64,000 nucleotides of DNA from contig NZ_JACOPV010000001.1 in NCBI RefSeq assembly GCF_016881005.1, positions 248,001 to 312,000 on the forward strand, written 5' to 3'. Below the pieces are notes generated by a model. The model did no database searches and had not been told where the DNA came from. It saw nothing but the letters and a program-made list of their open reading frames with translations. Both the position numbers and the translations under genes were made by a program. The number at the start of each line of letters is the position of its first letter. The stretch's first letter is position 1. This document shows positions 44,791-54,198 of this stretch, in pieces. The DNA comes from Pseudomonas arcuscaelestis (lineage in GTDB: Bacteria > Pseudomonadota > Gammaproteobacteria > Pseudomonadales > Pseudomonadaceae).

Positions 44791-45708
44791 TCACTCACTC
44801 TGACCAGCGTGCACGCCTGTGGACTCAAGTTTTCGCCACAACAGGCGCACGTTGGCCTTTCGCACCAACGCACAACGGTAAAGTCGGATCTCCAAAGGCA
44901 CATGCCATTGGCTAGCACCGCAAATGGCCAGCTCGCCGCGCTCCAACTCACCGCGCATGGACAGTCGCGGCACCCAGGCAACGCCCATCCCTTCTAGTGC
45001 CATGCTCTTCAAACTATCGGCCATGGCCGTTTCATAGACCGTTGTGTAGCGCAGATTGCGCTGGCGTAGCAGCAGGTTGACCGAGCGCCCCAGAAAAGCC
45101 CCCGCACTGTAGGCCAACAGCGGTACGCTGCCCTCTCCTTCCAAATCGAACAACGGCTTGCCATCGGCATCCAAAGCACACACCGGCAACATCTCGGTAG
45201 TACCCATGTGTAGCGATGGGAAAATCTCGGCATCCATCTGCAGCGCGGCGTCCGGATCATAGAACGCCAGCATCAAGTCACAGCCACCTTCACGCAACGC
45301 ATGCACCGCATCGCCGACGTTAGTCGCTACCAGACGTGTGGCGATGTTCAGCCCGTCGTTACGCAGTTGCGCAACCCAACGCGGGAAAAAGCCGGACGCC
45401 AACGAGTGCGCCGCCGCAATCTGGATAACCTCTCCCTGGCCACCTTCCAAATGATGCAAGTGACGCAGAACTTCGCCCAATTGGTCGACAACGGTGCGCG
45501 CAGTCACAAGGAACAGTTGGCCCGCTGCTGTCAACTCGATGGGTGTGCGGGAACGATTCACCAACTGTAACCCTAACGCGGCCTCCAGACTGCGTATGCG
45601 TCGACTGAAGGCCGGCTGGGTCACAAAGCGGCGCTCAGCGGCCTGGGAAAAGCTGCGGGTCGCCGCCAGGGCGCTGAAATCTTCCAGCCATTTACTTTCG
45701 AGGTTCAT
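44791..45708 (-). CDS. LysR-type regulator divergent from aspA
   Basis: A 305-residue LysR-family protein. The helix-turn-helix is SFSQAAERRFVTQPAFSRRI (about residues 19-38), followed by LEAALGLQLVNRS and the effector-binding domain (GEVIQIAAAHSLASGFFP). It is divergent from aspartase across 178 nt and is the likely regulator of that gene, by analogy with other LysR pairs. The effector is unknown. Confidence 0.9.
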   Translation of the reverse strand: MNLESKWLEDFSALAATRSFSQAAERRFVTQPAFSRRIRSLEAALGLQLVNRSRTPIELTAAGQLFLVTARTVVDQLGEVLRHLHHLEGGQGEVIQIAAAHSLASGFFPRWVAQLRNDGLNIATRLVATNVGDAVHALREGGCDLMLAFYDPDAALQMDAEIFPSLHMGTTEMLPVCALDADGKPLFDLEGEGSVPLLAYSAGAFLGRSVNLLLRQRNLRYTTVYETAMADSLKSMALEGMGVAWVPRLSMRGELERGELAICGASQWHVPLEIRLYRCALVRKANVRLLWRKLESTGVHAGQSE

Positions 45709-45886
45709 CTATCTCTCCAGACGCGCACCAAAATGGCACACGCTCGAATGTCGGTTGGCGTCACATCAACCATTATGCCGTTTGTGCATAGGTTAGCGTG
45801 CAACAGCATTGGCCGCAAAATCCCCCCCGGCCTAGCATTAGCGCCATTCCGGCATGTGCCGGGTCAAATTCGAGATGATATCTATC

Positions 45887-47311
45887 ATGTCCGCTGCTGC
45901 ATCGTTCCGCGTTGAGAAAGACCTGCTTGGCACCCTTGAAGTCCCTGCTGATGCTTACTACGGCATCCAGACCCTGCGCGCTGCCAACAACTTCCACCTC
46001 TCCGGTGTTCCGCTGTCGCACTACCCTAAACTGGTTGTTGCCCTGGCCATGGTCAAACAGGCCGCTGCCGACGCCAACCGTGAGCTGGGTCACCTGAGCG
46101 ATGCCAAGCACGCTGCCATCAGCGAGGCCTGTGCCCGCCTGATCCGCGGTGACTACCACGAGCAGTTTGTGGTCGACATGATTCAAGGCGGTGCTGGTAC
46201 TTCTACCAACATGAACGCCAACGAAGTAATCGCCAACATTGCGCTGGAGGCCATGGGTCACCAGAAGGGCGAGTACAAGTATCTGCACCCGAACAACGAC
46301 GTGAACATGGCGCAGTCCACCAACGACGCCTACCCGACTGCGATCCGTCTGGGTCTGCTGCTGGGTCACGACGCACTGCTGGCCAGCCTCGACAGCCTGA
46401 TCCAGGCTTTCGCCGCCAAGGGCCAGGAATTCGACCACGTACTGAAGATGGGCCGTACCCAACTGCAGGACGCTGTGCCGATGACCCTGGGCCAGGAATT
46501 CCGCGCCTTCGCCACCACCATGACCGAAGACCTGAACCGCCTGCGCTCCCTGGCGCCAGAACTGCTGACCGAAATCAACCTGGGCGGTACCGCCATCGGC
46601 ACCGGCATCAACGCTGACCCTGGCTACCAGTCCCTGGCCGTACAGCGCCTGGCAACCATCAGCGGTCAGCCGCTGGTACCTGCCGCCGACCTGATTGAAG
46701 CTACCTCGGACATGGGTGCCTTCGTCCTGTTCTCCGGCATGCTCAAACGTACCGCGGTCAAGCTGTCGAAGATCTGCAACGACCTGCGTCTGCTCTCCAG
46801 CGGCCCACGTACCGGCATCAACGAGATCAACCTGCCAGCGCGTCAGCCAGGCAGCTCGATCATGCCAGGCAAGGTCAACCCGGTAATCCCGGAAGCGGTC
46901 AACCAGGTGGCCTTTGCCATCATGGGTAACGACCTTGCCCTGACCGTTGCCGCCGAAGGTGGTCAACTGCAGTTGAACGTCATGGAGCCTCTGATCGCCT
47001 ACAAGATCTTCGACTCGATCCGCCTGCTGCAACGCGCCATGGACATGCTGCGTGAGCACTGCATTGTCGGCATCACCGCCAACGAACAACGTTGCCGTGA
47101 ATTGGTCGAACACTCGATCGGCCTGGTCACCGCCTTGAACCCGTACATCGGCTACGAGAACGCCACCCGTATCGCTGCCATTGCCCTGGAAAGTGGCCGT
47201 GGCGTGCTGGAACTGGTTCGCGAGGAAGGCCTGCTGGATGAAGAAATGCTCAACGACATCCTGCGTCCGGAAAACATGATTGCTCCACGTCTGGTTCCGC
47301 TCAAAGCGTAA
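45887..47311 (+). CDS. aspA: Aspartate ammonia-lyase
   Basis: A 474-residue fumarase/aspartase-superfamily enzyme that deaminates L-aspartate to fumarate and ammonia. The signature loop GSSIMPGKVNPV carries the catalytic Ser. Other motifs are QGGAGTSTNMNANEVIAN, MGRTQLQDAVPMTLG and NDVNMAQSTNDAYPT. I chose the ATG at MSAAASFRVEKD, the usual Pseudomonas N-terminus, 11 codons inside the longest frame. A strong terminator follows, and an asparaginase gene comes next on the same strand. Confidence 0.96.
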   Translation: MSAAASFRVEKDLLGTLEVPADAYYGIQTLRAANNFHLSGVPLSHYPKLVVALAMVKQAAADANRELGHLSDAKHAAISEACARLIRGDYHEQFVVDMIQGGAGTSTNMNANEVIANIALEAMGHQKGEYKYLHPNNDVNMAQSTNDAYPTAIRLGLLLGHDALLASLDSLIQAFAAKGQEFDHVLKMGRTQLQDAVPMTLGQEFRAFATTMTEDLNRLRSLAPELLTEINLGGTAIGTGINADPGYQSLAVQRLATISGQPLVPAADLIEATSDMGAFVLFSGMLKRTAVKLSKICNDLRLLSSGPRTGINEINLPARQPGSSIMPGKVNPVIPEAVNQVAFAIMGNDLALTVAAEGGQLQLNVMEPLIAYKIFDSIRLLQRAMDMLREHCIVGITANEQRCRELVEHSIGLVTALNPYIGYENATRIAAIALESGRGVLELVREEGLLDEEMLNDILRPENMIAPRLVPLKA

Positions 47312-47367
47312 CCGATGCTGTAACACCGCTCACCAGGTCGAGGGACTAGACACCTCTCACCTTTTGA

Positions 47368-47400
47368 GGGCCCAGGGATCACTCCCCGGGCCCTTTTTTT
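47368..47400 (+). terminator. Intrinsic terminator of aspA
   Basis: GGGCCC pairs with GGGCCC, extended inward by GGG/CCC across one mismatch, with a 6-nt loop, followed by TTTTTTT. It lies 57 nt after the aspA stop and separates aspA from the asparaginase gene. Confidence 0.92.
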
Positions 47401-47474
47401 ATGCCCGCTGACAGCCAGACTGATGATGGCGTACTGTGGTCGGCTAAACCTTGGCCGGCCTCGGAGACAGCGCA

Positions 47475-48467
47475 ATGGCTACTGCATATCCCGCACGCAA
47501 AATCATGGTGCTTTACACCGGAGGCACCATTGGCATGCAGGCCAGTGCCAATGGTCTGGTTCCGGCATCTGGACTCGAACAACGTATGCGCGAGCACCTC
47601 GCCGGGCGTGCCGATATAGCGCCATGGCAGTTTCGCGAAATGCAGCCGCTGATCGACAGTGCCAATATGACGCCCCATTACTGGCAGCGCTTGCGTGTAG
47701 CGATCATCGACGCCATCGAGCTACAACACTGCGATGCTGTACTGGTACTGCACGGTACCGACACCCTCGCCTACAGCGCGGCGGCCCTGAGCTTCCAACT
47801 CATTGGCCTGCCAGCGCCCGTACTGTTCACAGGTTCGATGCTGCCCGCAGGTACAGCCGACAGTGATGCCTGGGAAAACCTCGACGGGGCCCTGCAAGTG
47901 CTGGCTCAAGGCGCAGTCGCGGGCGTGCAATTGTACTTTCATGGCGAACTGCTCCAACCCCACCGAACCGCCAAGGTGCGCAGCTTTGGTCGGCATCCCT
48001 TCGTCACGCTCAAGCGCTCCGGCGGCGCACCTAAGGCGCAGTCATTGCCTGTAGCGCTGGACTATCGGCAAGCGAGGCAGCCTGCCACTGTCGCCGTATT
48101 GCCGCTGGTGCCCGGGTTCGGAGCTTCTTTGTTGCAAGCGGCGCTCGACAGCGGTGCGCAGGCGCTGATCCTGGAGTGTTTCGGGAGCGGTACCGGTCCG
48201 GCTGACGACGCCGAGTTTCTCGATGCGCTGGCTCGCGCCCAGTCCCTGGGCGTAGTGGTGGTAGCAATTACCCAATGCCATGAGGGTGGCGTCGAACTGG
48301 ATGTATATGAAGCGGGCAGTCGCCTGCGTCGGGTTGGCGTGGTATCGGGCGGTGGAATGACCCGAGAAGCGGCTTTCGGCAAGCTGCAACTCCTACTCGG
48401 TGCTGGTTTGCCGCCAGCAGAAATACGGCGCTTGATCGAACTGGACCTGTGTGGAGAGCTGCGCTGA
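47475..48467 (+). CDS. ansA: L-asparaginase (type I-like, cytoplasmic)
   Basis: A 330-residue asparaginase that hydrolyses Asn to Asp and ammonia. The two nucleophile regions are YTGGTIGM near the N-terminus and VLHGTDTLAYSA. LPAGTADSDAWENL and PLVPGFGASLL also fit. There is no signal peptide, which points to the cytoplasmic AnsA type rather than periplasmic AnsB. I chose the ATG at MATAYPAR, eight codons inside the longest frame. It follows aspA, so the pair could run Asn to Asp to fumarate, although a terminator separates them. Confidence 0.9.
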   Translation: MATAYPARKIMVLYTGGTIGMQASANGLVPASGLEQRMREHLAGRADIAPWQFREMQPLIDSANMTPHYWQRLRVAIIDAIELQHCDAVLVLHGTDTLAYSAAALSFQLIGLPAPVLFTGSMLPAGTADSDAWENLDGALQVLAQGAVAGVQLYFHGELLQPHRTAKVRSFGRHPFVTLKRSGGAPKAQSLPVALDYRQARQPATVAVLPLVPGFGASLLQAALDSGAQALILECFGSGTGPADDAEFLDALARAQSLGVVVVAITQCHEGGVELDVYEAGSRLRRVGVVSGGGMTREAAFGKLQLLLGAGLPPAEIRRLIELDLCGELR

Positions 48468-48526
48468 TACCGGCAAGGCACGCATATTGCTCGTTTGCTG
48501 GTAGCCCTTCAGCAGGAAGCCCCAAC

Positions 48527-49519
48527 ATGCTCCACTCACACCTCACAACGCTCAATGCCGTGTCGTTGGTTATTCAAGCCTTCAAGGACGACGGCATCGA
48601 GGCTTCTGCGCTGCTCGAAGGTAGCGGTATCAGCCCGGCAGACCTGGGCCGCGCCGATTCACGCATCACCACACGCCAGGAGATGCTGGTGTGTGCCAAT
48701 GCCGTGGCACGGCGCCGTGACGTGGGTTTGGAATTGGGCCGACGCATGCACGTTTCCTGCTACGGCATGCTCGGTTACGCCCTGCTCTCCAGTGCCACCT
48801 TAGGTGACGCTTTGCGTCTGGCAATGCAATACCCGGCGTTGTTGGGAACACTTTTTCAGCTCCGCCTGATCGAAGACGGTGAACGCATCTGGTTCAGCGC
48901 CAGCAATTATCGTGCGGACCCTTGCCTTGCTGCATTCAACGCCGAGTTTTGCCTGACCTCGCTGAAAGTGATTTGCGATGACTTACTCGGGCAGACACTG
49001 CCGTTGATAGCCTCCCGCTTCAACCATGTCAGTCCCGATTACCAACCGCTGTACGCTGAAACTTTCAACTGTCCACTGCATTTCGGCGCTGGCGACAATG
49101 CTTTTGCCTTTGAACGACGCTGGCTGGACATGCCGCTGCCATTGGCAGACCAGATAACCCACCGCGCCATGAGCGAGCGTTGCCGGCGACAGAACCTTGA
49201 ATTCACCGGTCGTCAGGCCTGGCTGGGGCGTATCCGCCAGCTTCTTCTCGATCAGTTGAATGCCGCACCTGGGCTGGAGGGTCTGGCAAAGCAGATGAAT
49301 TGTTCATCGCGCACCCTGCGACGGCATCTGCAGGAGCTGGGCAGCAGCTACCAGCAATTGCTCGATGAGTTGCGATTCGAACGCGCCAAGCAACTGCTGG
49401 CCGAAGACCAACTGCCGATCTATAAAATCGCAGAAGTGCTGGGCTTCAGCGAAACGGCGAGCTTTCGTCACGCGTTTCTGCGCTGGAGCGGCGTAGCGCC
49501 TAGCCACTTCCGCACCTAG
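48527..49519 (+). CDS. AraC-family regulator with N-terminal arabinose_bd-type domain
   Basis: A 330-residue regulator. The N-terminal region (residues about 15-200) fits the OruR/ArgR-like ligand domain of AraC proteins (FKDDGIEASALLEGSGIS; LRLAMQYPALLGTLFQL). The C-terminal double helix-turn-helix is near residues 240-330 (GLEGLAKQMNCSSRTLRRHL; IYKIAEVLGFSETASFRHAF). It lies 119 nt upstream of the acetylpolyamine deacetylase gene on the same strand, so an amine-responsive role is plausible but unproven. Confidence 0.88.
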   Translation: MLHSHLTTLNAVSLVIQAFKDDGIEASALLEGSGISPADLGRADSRITTRQEMLVCANAVARRRDVGLELGRRMHVSCYGMLGYALLSSATLGDALRLAMQYPALLGTLFQLRLIEDGERIWFSASNYRADPCLAAFNAEFCLTSLKVICDDLLGQTLPLIASRFNHVSPDYQPLYAETFNCPLHFGAGDNAFAFERRWLDMPLPLADQITHRAMSERCRRQNLEFTGRQAWLGRIRQLLLDQLNAAPGLEGLAKQMNCSSRTLRRHLQELGSSYQQLLDELRFERAKQLLAEDQLPIYKIAEVLGFSETASFRHAFLRWSGVAPSHFRT

Positions 49520-49638
49520 CGGTGAAAAGCGGACTGCCAGGCTGGCCATATCGATCCCCTTTTGGCCGTTTTCGCCGTTCAGAACCGGAACCGGTCCATC
49601 AACAATGGGCCCACGCCAGAGACTCCGGAGAACAATAA

Positions 49639-50667
<1,029 letters not shown>

Positions 50668-50686
50668 CCGCACGGCAGCGGCGCAT

Positions 50687-52216
50687 TTAGCCGCCCCACG
50701 CACGCCGCAGACGTACGAGTGCATCAGCAATGTGCGCTTCGTCCACTGCGGCAAAACCCAGCACCAATCCTGCGCGTTCATCCACAGGCGTGGCCGAGTC
50801 CGGCAGCCAGTAGTCACTCAAGGCATTGAGCTCAACGCCAACCGCTTCGGCCTGAGCGATCAACGCCTGCTCCCGCGCGTAGCTGTCGACATCGATTTTC
50901 AGGTGCAGCCCTGCCGCTACTTCGGGCATGGGACCGACTCCCGGCATATCCACAGGCCAACCCACCTGAAGCGCATTTCGCCGACTCAGGGCGGCCCGCC
51001 GCACTCGGCGAATATGTCGTAGAAAATGCCCCTGGGCCATGAATTTCGCCATGACAGCCTGGGTACCCACTTCCGAATGCCTGACAGCCAGCGCTCGACA
51101 GCGAGAAAAAGCCTGCACCAACTGTTGCGGCAGCACCAGATAGCCCAGTCGTAATGCAGGAAAAGCAATTTTGCCAAACGTACCGACATACAATACACGC
51201 CCGCTGCGATCCAGCGCCGCCAACGGTGCCAGAGGCGCGCCGCTGTAACGATATTCGCCGTCGTAGTCGTCCTCGATGATCCAGCCATCCTTGCGCTGCG
51301 CCCATTCCAGCAGCTCCAGACGCCGGGCCAAGCTCATCGTGACACCAGTGGGGTACTGATGCGATGGCGTCACATAGCTCAAGCGACACTGCGCCAGGGC
51401 ATTAAGCGCAGCACAGTCCAGCCCCTCATTGTCCACCGCAATGCCATGCACCTGCGCTCCCGTCAGAGCGAAGGCGTTACCAGCAGCACGGTACCCAGGG
51501 TTTTCCACAGCCACCACATCCCCTGGCTCCAGTAGCAACTGTGCACAAAGGCTGATTGCTTGCTGCGCACCACTGGTGATCACAATTTGATCAGCCGTAC
51601 AGAAAAGCCCACGCGATTGACGTAAATAGGCCGCAATCAAGACACGGAGTTGGGTTTCACCTGCCGGGTCGCCGTACCCCAAGGCAGTCGGATCCGGGTT
51701 GCGCCAAAATTCCGCCTGCAGCTTGGCCCAGACGTCAAAAGGAAACAGGTCGAGCGCCGGCAAACCGACGCGAAAAGCGCGTGGCGGACCACTTTTTGGC
51801 GCCGGTAAATGATGCTGCTCCAGACGCACGAGCGGACCATTGTGGATAACTTTACTGGATAAAATCTCAGTATTTTCCGATGAGTTTGTGGATAAAGCTG
51901 TGGAAAAACCCAGGGATAACCCTGTGGATATTTTTGTGGATAATTTTGGAAGCTGACTGACGTAAGTGCCGTCACCCACGCGGCTTTCGATGAAGCCCTC
52001 GGCATACAACTGATCGTAAGCGCGCACCACACTGTTACGCGACAACCCCATGGCAGCGGCCATGTCTCTAGTCGCCGGTAGACGCGTGCCGCTGCTCAGT
52101 CGGCCATCCAGCACACGTGCGCGCAGCTCTTGATATAGCTGACGACTCAGGCCTTGGCGGCGATCAAGAACAATACCCGTGGGGTCGAACGGCAAGGCGA
52201 AAGGGCGCACGCTCAT
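50687..52216 (-). CDS. MocR/PdxR-type regulator (GntR helix-turn-helix fused to aminotransferase fold)
   Basis: A 509-residue chimeric regulator. Residues about 17-88 are a GntR winged helix (SGTRLPATRDMAAAMGLSRN). Residues about 140-509 have the class I aminotransferase fold, with ITSGAQQAISLCAQ, EDDYDGEYRY and the PLP-binding Lys in YVGTFGKIAFPALRLGY. The linker, residues 91-109, is a tetrapeptide repeat (KLST, KIST, GLSL, GFST, ALST) encoded by the DnaA-box-like array. It is divergent from the PaiB-like gene, which it may control. Ligand is unknown; PLP or a PLP-amino-acid adduct is expected. Confidence 0.92.
   Translation of the reverse strand: MSVRPFALPFDPTGIVLDRRQGLSRQLYQELRARVLDGRLSSGTRLPATRDMAAAMGLSRNSVVRAYDQLYAEGFIESRVGDGTYVSQLPKLSTKISTGLSLGFSTALSTNSSENTEILSSKVIHNGPLVRLEQHHLPAPKSGPPRAFRVGLPALDLFPFDVWAKLQAEFWRNPDPTALGYGDPAGETQLRVLIAAYLRQSRGLFCTADQIVITSGAQQAISLCAQLLLEPGDVVAVENPGYRAAGNAFALTGAQVHGIAVDNEGLDCAALNALAQCRLSYVTPSHQYPTGVTMSLARRLELLEWAQRKDGWIIEDDYDGEYRYSGAPLAPLAALDRSGRVLYVGTFGKIAFPALRLGYLVLPQQLVQAFSRCRALAVRHSEVGTQAVMAKFMAQGHFLRHIRRVRRAALSRRNALQVGWPVDMPGVGPMPEVAAGLHLKIDVDSYAREQALIAQAEAVGVELNALSDYWLPDSATPVDERAGLVLGFAAVDEAHIADALVRLRRAWGG
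51841..51946 (-). repeat. Array of DnaA-box-like 9-mers inside the MocR gene
   Basis: Read on the minus strand, TTATCCACA occurs exactly at 51935-51943, 51887-51895 and 51841-51849. One-mismatch copies are at 51923-51931 (ATATCCACA) and 51899-51907 (TTTTCCACA), and a degenerate copy at 51911-51919 (TTATCCCTG). From 51887 to 51946 the spacing is exactly 12 bp. The first five units keep one codon phase (xLST repeats), but the perfect box at 51841 lies in another phase (GTT ATC CAC AAT). Confidence 0.85.
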
Positions 52217-52221
52217 CGAAA

Positions 52222-52264
52222 TGGACCTATAAAATTAGCTGGAAATGGCTCTTAACATAGTCCA
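52222..52264. promoter_or_regulatory. Candidate MocR operator between divergent genes
   Basis: TGGACCTAT and ATAGTCCA are near-perfect inverted copies 26 nt apart, in the 90-nt gap between the MocR and PaiB-like genes. MocR proteins typically bind repeats in such divergent gaps. The interval is AT-rich and could hold promoters for both genes. Confidence 0.4.
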
Positions 52265-52306
52265 ATAGCCTGCCTAGGATTGAGCCATTCGCCAAGGACA
52301 ATCCTC

Positions 52307-52936
52307 ATGTTCACACCTTCAAGCTACCAGGAAACCGACCTTTCCCAACTGCAGCAGCAGATCGAACAGACACGCCTGGCGGTTCTGGTAACCCACGGCG
52401 AGCAGGGTTTGCAAGCCAGTCACCTACCGCTTTTGCTGGACCGTAGCGAGGGCCGCAACGGTACCCTCTACGGCCACTTTTCCCGCGCCAATCGCCAATG
52501 GCAGGAGTTAGCCGACGGCGCCGAGGCACTGGTGGTTTTTGCCGGTCCTGACGCCTACGTCAGCGCTGGCTATTATCCAAGCAAGCTTGAAGATCCCCGC
52601 ACTGTACCCACCTGGAACTACCAGGCCGTACATGCCTGGGGCAAGGCCGAGGTGTTTCACGATGCCGAACGCTTGCTCGATATCGTCCGCCGCCTGAGTG
52701 ACCACCATGAACAGCGACAGGCCAAACCCTGGTCGGTAGACGAAGCACCCAGCGACTACATGGCCGGGATGCTCAAGGCCATTGTCGGCTTTGCCCTGCC
52801 TATCGATCGCCTGCAAGGCACACGAAAACTCAGTCAGAACCGCTCAGCCGTCGATATCGAAGGCGTTCGCTCGGCCCTGGCTAACAGCCCTGATCCCATG
52901 GACAACCAACTGGCCGCACTGATGCGCCAACCTTGA
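52307..52936 (+). CDS. PaiB-like FMN-binding protein
   Basis: A 209-residue protein of the FMN-binding negative transcriptional regulator family (PaiB type). It reads MFTPSSYQETDLSQL, ASHLPLLLD, LYGHFSRANRQWQ and the diagnostic AYVSAGYYPSK plus VPTWNYQAVHAWG. PaiB of Bacillus is linked to protease and sporulation genes and lies beside the polyamine acetyltransferase gene paiA. Here two acetyltransferase genes follow at 11 nt and 15 nt spacing. I chose the ATG at MFTPSS. Confidence 0.9.
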   Translation: MFTPSSYQETDLSQLQQQIEQTRLAVLVTHGEQGLQASHLPLLLDRSEGRNGTLYGHFSRANRQWQELADGAEALVVFAGPDAYVSAGYYPSKLEDPRTVPTWNYQAVHAWGKAEVFHDAERLLDIVRRLSDHHEQRQAKPWSVDEAPSDYMAGMLKAIVGFALPIDRLQGTRKLSQNRSAVDIEGVRSALANSPDPMDNQLAALMRQP

Positions 52937-52947
52937 GGGAACCTGCT

Positions 52948-53394
52948 ATGCCTACCGTAATTATTCGCCCGGTCACTGCTGACGACCATAATGTCTGGCT
53001 GCCACTCTGGCAGGCTTACCTGAGCTTCTACGAAACCCGCCTTGCCGACGAGGTGACGGCAGTGGCCTGGGAGCGCATGCTTGATCCAGGTGAGCCCACC
53101 AACGCCGCGCTGGCCTGGGTCGATGGCAAGGCAGTAGGCATGGTTCACTGGATCTATCATCGATCAAACTGGAGCATCGAGAACTCATGCTACCTGCAGG
53201 ATCTGTATGTACAAAGTGAGCAACGTGGCCTCGGCATTGGTCGTCAGTTGATCGAGTTCGTCTACGCCACAGCCCGCGAGGCTGGCTGCGCCAAGGTTCA
53301 TTGGCTAACCCACGAGACCAACGCTACCGCGATCAGTCTCTACGAACAGGTTGCCGAGCGACCTGGGTTTATCCAGTTTCGTAAACCGTTGTAA
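52948..53394 (+). CDS. GNAT-family N-acetyltransferase (1)
   Basis: A 148-residue acetyltransferase. The acetyl-CoA loop is QRGLGIGRQLI (about residue 90), preceded by the LQDLYV strand and followed by VHWLTHETNATAISLYEQVA, a typical GNAT motif B. It lies 11 nt after the PaiB-like gene. By analogy with paiA-paiB it may acetylate an amine, but the substrate cannot be read. I chose the ATG at MPTVIIRPV. Confidence 0.88.
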   Translation: MPTVIIRPVTADDHNVWLPLWQAYLSFYETRLADEVTAVAWERMLDPGEPTNAALAWVDGKAVGMVHWIYHRSNWSIENSCYLQDLYVQSEQRGLGIGRQLIEFVYATAREAGCAKVHWLTHETNATAISLYEQVAERPGFIQFRKPL

Positions 53395-53409
53395 ACCTGG
53401 AGCCTTCAC

Positions 53410-54084
53410 ATGAGTGCATCGTTGAACTGGCACCCGGCCAAACGTCCGCAAGCCAAAACCCTGGTAGGTCGCTTCATTCGCCTGGAGAAACTCGATCCCC
53501 GGCGCGATCGTGAAGACCTTTGGCAGGTGTTCCAGGGGCCAGAATCGGACCCTACGCTCTGGGACTACCTTGCCTATGGTCCCTTTACTGAACGAGAAGA
53601 CTTCGACCATTGGCTTGATAGCAATGCAGCCAGCAGCGATCCGCTGTTTTTCAGCGTTGTTGATCTGGCCAGCGGCCAGACTCAGGGGATCCTCAGTTTG
53701 ATGTCCATCGTGCCCGAGCAAGGCCGCATCGAGATCGGCCATATTGCCTTTGGCGCAGCCATGCAACGCTCATCCAAAGGCACAGAGGCCGTATACCTGT
53801 TGGGTAAGTTGGGGTTCGAATTGGGCAACCGCCGCCTGGAGTGGAAGTGCAATAACGACAACGCCCGTTCCAAAAAAGCTGCCGAACGCTTCGGTTTCAG
53901 TTTCGAAGGCGTGTTTCGCAAGCACATGGTGATCAAGGATCGTAACCGCGACACAGCTTGGTTCTCGATTACCGACGATGAATGGCCTGCGATTGCGGCA
54001 GGCTTTGAGCGCTGGCTAGGGGAAGACAACCAGCGACCAACAGGCCAGCTGCTCACACTGCAAGCCTGCCGGAGTGCCCGCTAG
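53410..54084 (+). CDS. GNAT-family N-acetyltransferase (2), RimJ/RimL-like
   Basis: A 224-residue acetyltransferase of the RimJ/RimL type. It has GRFIRLEKLDPRRDREDLW at the N-terminus and GILSLMSIVPEQGRIEIGHI in the central sheet. The C-terminal part RRLEWKCNNDNARSKKAAE, then FSFEGVFRKHMV, is typical of this group. It is the last of the PaiB-GNAT-GNAT run, 15 nt after the previous gene. Substrates of the group include amino-terminal residues, amino sugars and polyamines. Confidence 0.88.
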   Translation: MSASLNWHPAKRPQAKTLVGRFIRLEKLDPRRDREDLWQVFQGPESDPTLWDYLAYGPFTEREDFDHWLDSNAASSDPLFFSVVDLASGQTQGILSLMSIVPEQGRIEIGHIAFGAAMQRSSKGTEAVYLLGKLGFELGNRRLEWKCNNDNARSKKAAERFGFSFEGVFRKHMVIKDRNRDTAWFSITDDEWPAIAAGFERWLGEDNQRPTGQLLTLQACRSAR

Positions 54085-54139
54085 CGTTGGCGTATAAACT
54101 TTGCAGCGGGCTGTGCTCGCTGCTATCGCAGAGCTAGGT

Positions 54140-54164
54140 AAAAAAAGGGGAGCAAATGCTCCCC
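54140..54164 (-). terminator. Intrinsic terminator of the pyruvate carboxylase operon
   Basis: On the minus strand GGGGAGCA pairs perfectly with TGCTCCCC around a 2-nt apex, followed by TTTTTTT. It lies 35 nt after the PycB stop. Confidence 0.92.
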
Positions 54165-54198
54165 AGAGGTTAACCGCTTGTAGATGAAGGCGTGTAAA

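Noticed and set aside
45733..45763. Possible sigma-54 promoter (TGGCAC) upstream of aspA.
   Set aside because: No TTGC element lies at the required spacing; only the GG half resembles the consensus.
45773..47326. A 517-codon open frame antisense to aspA.
   Set aside because: It mirrors aspA in a GC-rich genome, has a His/Gln/Val-rich shadow composition and no domain or ribosome-binding site. aspA itself is fully supported.
51841..51946. CRISPR-like array, considered because of the regular 12-bp spacing.
   Set aside because: Repeats are 9 bp with 3-bp spacers inside a coding frame and no cas genes are nearby; this is a DnaA-box-like or protein-repeat pattern.
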